This document shows positions 35,732-40,906 of a stretch of 40,906 nt of DNA, piece by piece. This stretch comes from MWEH01 sp964392385 (GTDB taxonomy: Bacteria > Bacillota > Clostridia > Christensenellales > DTU072). Numbering within the stretch: position 1 is the stretch's first letter; the number at the start of each line of letters is the position of its first letter. The stretch is taken from contig CAYMPR010000011.1 in assembly GCA_964392385.1 (NCBI GenBank), positions 1-40,906 on the forward strand, given 5' to 3'. Under the pieces are notes generated by a model that saw only the letters and a list, made by a program, of their open reading frames with translations, made no database searches and was not told where the DNA came from. A program made the position numbers and the translations under genes.

Positions 35732-36889
35732 TTTGCACTTAGAGTCATTGCGCCACTCTTTTTAAGGTTAAAAATCGAAAGAGACCCTAGGATAAAACAA
35801 CTAGAAGGGCCTATAGTCGCACTTGGTACACACAGTTGCGTTATGGATGTTGCTTTTAGTATTTTGTCTATTAAGAATAGAAAACTTAATGTTATTTGTG
35901 GAAGAGATGTTTTAAGTTGGAAATGGTTGGATTTTTTGAGAAAAGGGTTACGTATGATTCCAATCAACCAGTATGAAATGGATCTTACAAGCATAAAAGA
36001 TATGAAAAGAGCTGTTGATGATGGATGTTCTATTTCGTTATTCCCAGAAGGGAAAATTTCACTTGACGGAAGAAACTTGCACTATTTTACACCTAGCACG
36101 GCTAAACTAATAAAACTTTTTGGTGCAAATGTTGTTTTTTCACATAGTTATGGTGGATTTAGTTCAAGACCAAGGTGGTTTCATGGATTTAGAAAGGGAA
36201 AGGTACTATATAAGAGCGAAGTATTATTTACAAAAGAAGAATTAGTCACAGCTACTTGCCAAGAAATTTATGAGAAGTTAAAGGCGAAGTTTATATTTAA
36301 TGATAACGAGTATCAGCAAATAAATAATTTGAGATATAAGTCCAAAACTCCTGCGAAGGGAATTAATTATATTTTGTATAAATGTCCCAAGTGCATGGCA
36401 GAATATGAAATGAATAGTGATGGGAAAATACTTACTTGTTCAATTTGTGGTAATAGCGTTGAATATAATGAATATGGCAAGTTTATTCCTGTAAGCGAGA
36501 AAGACGTAACTTTTGATAGATTAGATAAATGGTACGATTATGAAAAGCAATCTGTTAGGGAAGAACTAGAGAAAGAAGACTTTGAGATAAGAAAAGAAGT
36601 CATTTGGAAAAAGCTAAACACTGAAACTGCAGAATATGATCTTATGGGTGAAGGTGAGTGTTATGTTAATCATGAGCATATTGGATTTTTAGGCAAGGAT
36701 GTTTTAAACAATGAGGTTTCACTTAATTGCTCTATGAAAAGTCTTTATACAATCATTTTAAAAAATGAAGAGGGTATAGACTTAACTATTGACCATAATG
36801 TACACAGGTTTTTGTTCAAAGAAAAAAAATATAGTGTCAAATATAACCTTGTTGTAGAAGAAAACTTTAGGAAAATTAATGGGATTTAA
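35732..36889 (+). CDS. PlsC-like 1-acylglycerol-3-phosphate acyltransferase with a C-terminal zinc ribbon, 5' end missing
   Basis: The visible 385 residues begin inside the acyltransferase domain. The HX4D catalytic motif is GTHSCVMD (His codon at 35831), followed by RMIPIN and the substrate motif FPEGKIS (36041-36061). The enzyme would add a second acyl chain to lysophosphatidic acid or a related acceptor at the membrane. After the acyltransferase comes a zinc ribbon, CPKC (36383-36394) and CSIC (36437-36448), then a charged helix (WYDYEKQSVREELEKEDFE) and a C-terminal beta-rich domain of about 90 residues. I recall similar extended acyltransferases in gut Clostridia, so the architecture is probably not unique, but the role of the added part is unknown. 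A terminator follows. Confidence 0.85.
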   Translation, partial: FALRVIAPLFLRLKIERDPRIKQLEGPIVALGTHSCVMDVAFSILSIKNRKLNVICGRDVLSWKWLDFLRKGLRMIPINQYEMDLTSIKDMKRAVDDGCSISLFPEGKISLDGRNLHYFTPSTAKLIKLFGANVVFSHSYGGFSSRPRWFHGFRKGKVLYKSEVLFTKEELVTATCQEIYEKLKAKFIFNDNEYQQINNLRYKSKTPAKGINYILYKCPKCMAEYEMNSDGKILTCSICGNSVEYNEYGKFIPVSEKDVTFDRLDKWYDYEKQSVREELEKEDFEIRKEVIWKKLNTETAEYDLMGEGECYVNHEHIGFLGKDVLNNEVSLNCSMKSLYTIILKNEEGIDLTIDHNVHRFLFKEKKYSVKYNLVVEENFRKINGI

Positions 36890-36924
36890 GATCTAAAAGG
36901 GTAATGGAGTATTTAGAACAAAAG

Positions 36925-36949
36925 AAAAACGCCAATAAAGGCGTTTTTT
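36925..36949. terminator. Two-way intrinsic terminator between convergent genes
   Basis: AAAAACGCC (36925-36933) pairs with GGCGTTTTT (36940-36948) around an AATAAA loop. Six T follow on the plus strand and five on the minus strand, so it can serve both the PlsC-like gene and the MBL gene that ends at 36986. Confidence 0.85.
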
Positions 36950-36985
36950 ATGTTAGGGGATATAGAATAAACAGGGGAAGAGGGT

Positions 36986-38605
36986 TTAAATATCCCTTTC
37001 CCATTTTTTGGCAAGTTGCTCTATTTCATCAGTAAATTTTCTTATTTCTCTGTTTTCTAGCCCTTCATTTTGTTTAACGGAAAATTGAAGTTTTTCAAGG
37101 GCATCCAAAAGTTTTCCATATACACCATTGATTTTCAAGGGATATCTTTTTTGCTTTCTTTCTGTTCTTTTATGAACATCTTTATTGCCTTCGAAAATAC
37201 ACTCATTAGTTATTAAGTTCCAAATGGCACCGTTATATGGGGCTAGGGCAGTTTGTGATTGATTGGAGATCAATAAATCTGCGAAATCGGTTGAGACTTC
37301 TTCATCTCCATGAGTTACAAAGATTCTAGAAGGTTTTGGGTCAAAAGAAGCTGCCCATTGCAATAAATCATCCGAGTCTGCATGAGAACTAGTTCCCTTC
37401 ATTTCGATTATCTCAGCGTTTATGGGAATTTCTTCATTAAATATTTTTACTGTTTTTGCGCCATCAAGAATCAATCTGCCTAGCGTCCCAGGCACCTGGA
37501 AGCCCACAAACACTACAGTGTTGTTAATTCCCGGAAGATTATTTTTTAAGTGATGTCTTATTCGGCCAGCTTCACACATTCCTGATGCAGCAATTATTAC
37601 TTTATGTCCAGGGTCGGTAAGAATGCTTTTACTATCGTCAGAGGTTAAACTCATTTTTAGATTTCTAAATTCGAGTGGATTAATGCCTTTTGCTATTAAT
37701 TGTCGTGTTTGATCATCAAAGTAATCTGCATAATTTCTCTTAAAAACATTAGTCGCTTCTATCGCAAGAGGACTATCTACATAAACTTTGAAGGTTTTAT
37801 AAGGAGATATTTTAGGATCATCTTTTACAAGACGCAAAAAGTATAGAAGTTCTTGCATTCTCCCCACCGCAAAAGAGGGAATAACTACATTACCATTTCT
37901 ATTAAATGTGCGTTTAATTATCGCTATAAGTTGCTCTTTATAGTTGTTAGTCTCATGGTGTAATTGAGTTCCATAGGTGCTTTCCATTACTACATAGTCG
38001 GCTTTAGTTAGGAAGGTTGGATTTTTAATTATTGGTTTATTTTTATTGCCAATATCACCAGAAAATACAATAGTTTTTGTTATATCTTCTTCCGTGGCGG
38101 TAATTTCTATTGATGCCGACCCAAGTAAGTGTCCAGCATCATAAAAGATTGCGTTAACGTTATCGGTAACTGCAATGGATTGATTATAATCGCAAGAAAT
38201 AAAATGTTTTTCTACCCCTAAAACATCTTCTTCGGTATACATAGGGGCATAATATGAAGCTGAATTTTTGTTTGATTTTTTGTTACGCCACTCTGCTTCC
38301 ATTTCCTGGATATGTGCACTATCTAAAAGCATAATGTGACATAAATCTTTAGAAGCGCCTGTCATAAAAATCTTGCCTCTAAATCCATTCCTGTAAATAA
38401 AAGGTAGTAGCCCAGAGTGATCAATATGAGCATGTGTTAAGAGTACAGCATCTATTTCGTTTACTGGAATAGGAAGCTCCTGATTTTCGTAGAGATCTGG
38501 CCCTTGTTCCATGCCGCAATCTATAAGTAACTTGTTTTTTCCCACTTCTAAATAGTAACAACTACCAGTTACTTCCCTCGCAGCGCCTAAAAAAGTCAGT
38601 CTCAT
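36986..38605 (-). CDS. Beta-CASP metallo-beta-lactamase-fold hydrolase (RNA-processing type)
   Basis: A 539-residue cytosolic protein combining a metallo-beta-lactamase domain, a beta-CASP cap and an RNA-specificity (RMMBL) region. The zinc site shows the HAHIDH motif (His58, His60, Asp62, His63), DAGHLLGSASIE and the FSGDIGN aspartate. Beta-CASP motifs include ESTYG, IPSFAVGRMQELLY, SGMCEAGRIRHHL, GFQVPGTLGR and the final histidine in FVTHGDEE. Related proteins are endo- or exoribonucleases of the YSH1/CPSF type; bacterial members of this branch are often annotated only as MBL-fold hydrolases. A charged C-terminal extension (from about residue 470, KRTERKQKRYPLK) could bind nucleic acid (inference). 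AGGAG precedes the ATG. Confidence 0.9.
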   Translation of the reverse strand: MRLTFLGAAREVTGSCYYLEVGKNKLLIDCGMEQGPDLYENQELPIPVNEIDAVLLTHAHIDHSGLLPFIYRNGFRGKIFMTGASKDLCHIMLLDSAHIQEMEAEWRNKKSNKNSASYYAPMYTEEDVLGVEKHFISCDYNQSIAVTDNVNAIFYDAGHLLGSASIEITATEEDITKTIVFSGDIGNKNKPIIKNPTFLTKADYVVMESTYGTQLHHETNNYKEQLIAIIKRTFNRNGNVVIPSFAVGRMQELLYFLRLVKDDPKISPYKTFKVYVDSPLAIEATNVFKRNYADYFDDQTRQLIAKGINPLEFRNLKMSLTSDDSKSILTDPGHKVIIAASGMCEAGRIRHHLKNNLPGINNTVVFVGFQVPGTLGRLILDGAKTVKIFNEEIPINAEIIEMKGTSSHADSDDLLQWAASFDPKPSRIFVTHGDEEVSTDFADLLISNQSQTALAPYNGAIWNLITNECIFEGNKDVHKRTERKQKRYPLKINGVYGKLLDALEKLQFSVKQNEGLENREIRKFTDEIEQLAKKWERDI

Positions 38606-38634
38606 TAAAATCTCCTGAAAATATGCTTTTTTAG

Positions 38635-38643
38635 ATTATAACA
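38635..38643 (-). promoter_or_regulatory. Possible extended -10 promoter of the MBL gene
   Basis: On the minus strand TGTTATAAT (38643-38635) is a perfect extended -10. No good -35 lies 16-18 bases upstream. Confidence 0.45.
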
Positions 38644-38739
38644 TAAGCCACAAATAAGTAAATATTCGAAGACAAAAATTTATTAAATTGAAGTGATTAA
38701 TAAGATAAGAAGATTAAAGAAAAAAATAAAGCTTATGAT

Positions 38740-38768
38740 TTGAAGAATTATCACTTTAAGTATATAAT
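38740..38768 (+). promoter_or_regulatory. Predicted sigma-A promoter of the mazG-dus pair
   Basis: TTGAAG (38740-38745), a 17-base spacer and a consensus TATAAT (38763-38768), 27 bases before the mazG ATG. GGAGAGG provides the ribosome binding site. Confidence 0.65.
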
Positions 38769-38795
38769 TCGATTATTAACGATTTTGGAGAGGAT

Positions 38796-39821
38796 ATGAA
38801 TTCATTTTGTTATTTTACTGCTGCTGATTTTGTAAAAAGAAGTATTGTTAGCTTTGAAATTAATGTTCCAATAATTATTGATGGGATTACTTTAGAGCTA
38901 TTTGAGCAAGTTAAGGATAAGCTTATTGGTAATTTTGGCAAAAATCAAGAGTGTACAATAGTGATAGAGAATGGCGAAGCGCAGGATAAGAAAATTTTTG
39001 AGCTAGAATATGTCGAAAGACTTATAGTAAAAGCTTCTGGTTTTTTGAGCCGAGATTTTCATACTTTTGGAGACTTAGTAGAAATTATTAGAAGATTAAG
39101 AGATCCTGATGGTTGTCCATGGGATAGAGCTCAAACACATAATTCAATAAAAAATAATGCGATAGAAGAAGCTTACGAGCTAGCCGAGGCAATTGAGTTA
39201 GATGACACAGATAAACTAATCGAAGAAAGTGGAGATGTAATGCTGCAAGGGTTATTTCATGCAGCAATAGCTGAAGAAAACGGTAGGTTTTCTACATCAG
39301 ATGTAATAAATTCACTTTGCAATAAGCTAATAGGTAGACACACCCATGTGTTTGGCGAGAATAAGGCGAATACTCCTTCAGAGGCATTGAAAAGCTGGGA
39401 GAAGGCAAAAGCTATTGAAAAAAGTCAGGGCAGCATTATTGATAAAATCAATAGCATACCCATAACTTTTGGTGCTCTAATGAGAGCTCATAAAGTACAA
39501 AAAGTCATAAAAAAGACTGGATTTGACTTTCCAAGTTCTGAGGAGGCAAAGGGAAAGATTCTTGAAGAACTTCTAGAACTGACTAGTGCAAGCACCATTT
39601 CCGAGAGAGAATGGGAAGGGGGAGATTTACTTTTTTCTGTTATAAATTATTTGAGAATGTTAGAAATAGACCCTGAAACTGCCCTTAATTCGACAACTAA
39701 TCGNNNNNNNNNNNNNNNNNNNNNNNNNNNNNNNNNNNNNNNNNNNNNNNNNNNNNNNNNNNNNNNNNNNNNNNNNNNNNNNNNNNNNNNNNNNNNNNNN
39801 NNNGGTTTTAACAATTTATAG
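38796..39821 (+). CDS. mazG: Nucleoside triphosphate pyrophosphohydrolase MazG, 3' end crossed by an assembly gap
   Basis: MazG hydrolyses (d)NTPs to monophosphates plus pyrophosphate, cleaning the nucleotide pool. Two MazG-type modules are visible. The first starts at FGDLVEIIRRLRDPDGCPWD (about residues 91-110) and has the metal-binding EExxE of AIEEAYELAEAI (Glu124, Glu125, Glu128) and EESGD with Asp147. The second starts at about PITFGALMRAHKVQKV. The first 85 residues are not part of ordinary MazG. They resemble the linker between the tetrapyrrole-methylase and MazG parts of YabN-type proteins (FEINVPIIIDGITLELFEQV), though no methylase domain remains. The gap falls where the last helix should be; the GFNNL and stop after it are in the nominal frame only if the gap length allows. 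Confidence 0.9.
   Translation: MNSFCYFTAADFVKRSIVSFEINVPIIIDGITLELFEQVKDKLIGNFGKNQECTIVIENGEAQDKKIFELEYVERLIVKASGFLSRDFHTFGDLVEIIRRLRDPDGCPWDRAQTHNSIKNNAIEEAYELAEAIELDDTDKLIEESGDVMLQGLFHAAIAEENGRFSTSDVINSLCNKLIGRHTHVFGENKANTPSEALKSWEKAKAIEKSQGSIIDKINSIPITFGALMRAHKVQKVIKKTGFDFPSSEEAKGKILEELLELTSASTISEREWEGGDLLFSVINYLRMLEIDPETALNSTTNXXXXXXXXXXXXXXXXXXXXXXXXXXXXXXXXXXGFNNL
39704..39803. other. Assembly gap (100 N)
   Basis: This is a run of exactly 100 N at the 3' end of mazG. About 18 bases follow before the apparent stop, so the true C-terminus is uncertain. Confidence 0.99.
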
Positions 39822-39824
39822 ATC

Positions 39825-40769
39825 ATGAAAATAGGTAATATTGAGCTTAATTCTCCTTATATATTCCCTGCAGTAGCAGGGTATAGTGATGTTGCAATGA
39901 GAGTTTTGTGCTACAAATATGGTGCAGGGCTTTGTTATACTGAAATGGTTTCAGCAAAAGGTTTAGTTTATGGCAGTGAGAACTCTGAAGTACTGCTACA
40001 AACTGATGATGCAGAGAAAGTCAAAGCTGTTCAGTTATTTGGTGCGGATCCCATATTTATTCAAAAAGCAGTAATGGATCCAAGACTCGCAAAATTTGAC
40101 ATTATAGATTTAAATATGGGTTGCCCAGTTCCAAAAATTGTAAAAAACGGAGAAGGTTCAGCCTTAATGAAGTCTCCCGAAAAGGTCTATGAAATTATTA
40201 AAGCTACTTGCGAAGTTGCTGGTGGAAGAATGGTAACAGTTAAAATGAGAGCAGGCTTTGATAACACTAATCTTAATGCTCCAAGGATTTCAGAACTTGC
40301 AGAAAAAGCGGGGGCTAGCGCGGTTATAATACATGGCAGAGTTAGAGATCAATTTTATAGTGGAGAAGTTAACCTTGATATTATTAAAGAAGTCAAAAAA
40401 AGTGTAGGAATAACTGTCATTGGAAATGGGAATGTGATTAATCAGGTAACGGCTGAAAAAATGTTTGAGTACACGGGATGCGATGGAATTGCAGTTGCAA
40501 GAGCTGCAATAGGGAAACCAAATATTTTCAGTATTCTTCTGGGACAAGAAATAGATGTGGACCAATATGAAATTGCAACTGAGCACTTTTTGAAATTATC
40601 TAGTTATATTCCAGAAAGAGTTGCTATTAATAATATGAAAAAACACCTACTAGCTTATGTAAAAGGGCAAAAGGGTTCAAAGGAACTAAAAAATTTGATA
40701 ACAAATATGAATAATTCTCAGGATTTTTTTGATATTATTCAAAAAGGAAAAGAATTTTTGACAAAGTAA
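39825..40769 (+). CDS. tRNA-dihydrouridine synthase, DusB-like
   Basis: This flavoenzyme reduces uridine to dihydrouridine in the D-loop of tRNA, using FMN and NADPH. The 314 residues form a TIM barrel plus a helical C-terminal domain. Seen: the first strand PAVAGYSDVAMR (usually APMAGVTD), YTEMVSAKGL, VQLFGADP, the FMN/catalytic motif DLNMGCPVPKIVKNGEGSALM with catalytic Cys100, TVKMRAGFD, the IIHGRVRDQFYSG segment and GNGNV for phosphate binding. It is shorter than E. coli DusB by only a few residues. The ATG comes three bases after the apparent mazG stop, so the two are probably one operon. The short space leaves no room for a promoter, and no strong Shine-Dalgarno is visible in the 21 bases after the gap. 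Confidence 0.94.
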   Translation: MKIGNIELNSPYIFPAVAGYSDVAMRVLCYKYGAGLCYTEMVSAKGLVYGSENSEVLLQTDDAEKVKAVQLFGADPIFIQKAVMDPRLAKFDIIDLNMGCPVPKIVKNGEGSALMKSPEKVYEIIKATCEVAGGRMVTVKMRAGFDNTNLNAPRISELAEKAGASAVIIHGRVRDQFYSGEVNLDIIKEVKKSVGITVIGNGNVINQVTAEKMFEYTGCDGIAVARAAIGKPNIFSILLGQEIDVDQYEIATEHFLKLSSYIPERVAINNMKKHLLAYVKGQKGSKELKNLITNMNNSQDFFDIIQKGKEFLTK

Positions 40770-40906
40770 TAGATTGTTGTTTTTCATGAGGCAACATTAT
40801 TTTAGTAAAATGGGTTTTTAGGTTTGAGATGGAAAAAGACTTATCGTTTTGATTTGAAATGAAGGTTTCTAATTATTATTAGGCTAAAGACACTTAGTAA
40901 TAGATT

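Noticed and set aside
34607..36889. A single 760-residue aminopeptidase-acyltransferase fusion
   Set aside because: The only link is an open frame through 100 N. The M29 part lacks its normal last strand and the PlsC part lacks its start, so two genes meet in the gap.
40774..40806. Terminator after the dus gene
   Set aside because: The only stem is TGTTG/CAACA with a 12-base loop, and the T-rich tail is interrupted. This is too weak to call.

Overview
The window is AT-rich DNA carrying AGGAGG-type ribosome binding sites and vegetative (sigma-A-like) promoters, most of them with an exact 17-bp spacer. The gene content is typical of Bacillota: a GlgC/GlgD pair of ADP-glucose pyrophosphorylase subunits, LuxS, a beta-CASP hydrolase, a LURP-one/YxjI protein and BspA-like surface lipoproteins without LPXTG anchors. 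I infer an uncultured, probably gut-dwelling member of the Clostridia. Five runs of exactly 100 N mark scaffold joins of unknown true length. Reading frames cannot be carried across them by counting, and several genes that look split or fused are artefacts of these joins.

Layout. Positions 1-1354 (minus) hold the 5' part of aspS, followed by a CYTH-domain gene (minus). On the plus strand come a LURP-one/YxjI gene and ispE, separated by AT-rich spacers. Positions 4364-14766 (plus) are a glycogen locus, glgB-glgC-glgD-glgA-glgP plus a cytosolic GH13 alpha-glycosidase. Together these make ADP-glucose, elongate, branch, phosphorolyse and hydrolyse alpha-glucan. Positions 14948-20145 (minus) are a four-gene cluster read right to left: an Eis-like GNAT acetyltransferase carrying a 24-bp in-frame tandem repeat, a membrane-anchored alkaline phosphatase, a NAT_N/GNAT_C-type acyltransferase and an acyl-CoA synthetase.

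Positions 20442-33734 (plus) are the accessory surface region. One giant lipoprotein of at least about 3,430 residues (a Big_3-like domain, about 12 InlB-B/Flg_new-like modules, then thousands of residues of BspA-type leucine-rich repeats) is followed by an 896-residue tyrosine-rich lipoprotein of unknown family. Each has its own promoter, and a strong terminator closes the second. Positions 33890-40769 return to housekeeping genes: luxS with a lysine-rich tail, an M29 aminopeptidase, a PlsC-like acyltransferase with a zinc ribbon, a beta-CASP MBL hydrolase (minus), a MazG pyrophosphohydrolase with a vestigial YabN-like N-terminus, and a DusB-like tRNA-dihydrouridine synthase.

The points most worth a second look are the coding minisatellite in the Eis-like gene; two minus-strand genes whose -10 boxes sit six bases before the ATG (candidate leaderless mRNAs); the giant lipoprotein and its unknown neighbour; and the duplicated 3' end of luxS. 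I found no CRISPR array, tRNA, rRNA, insertion sequence, prophage or recognisable defence system.
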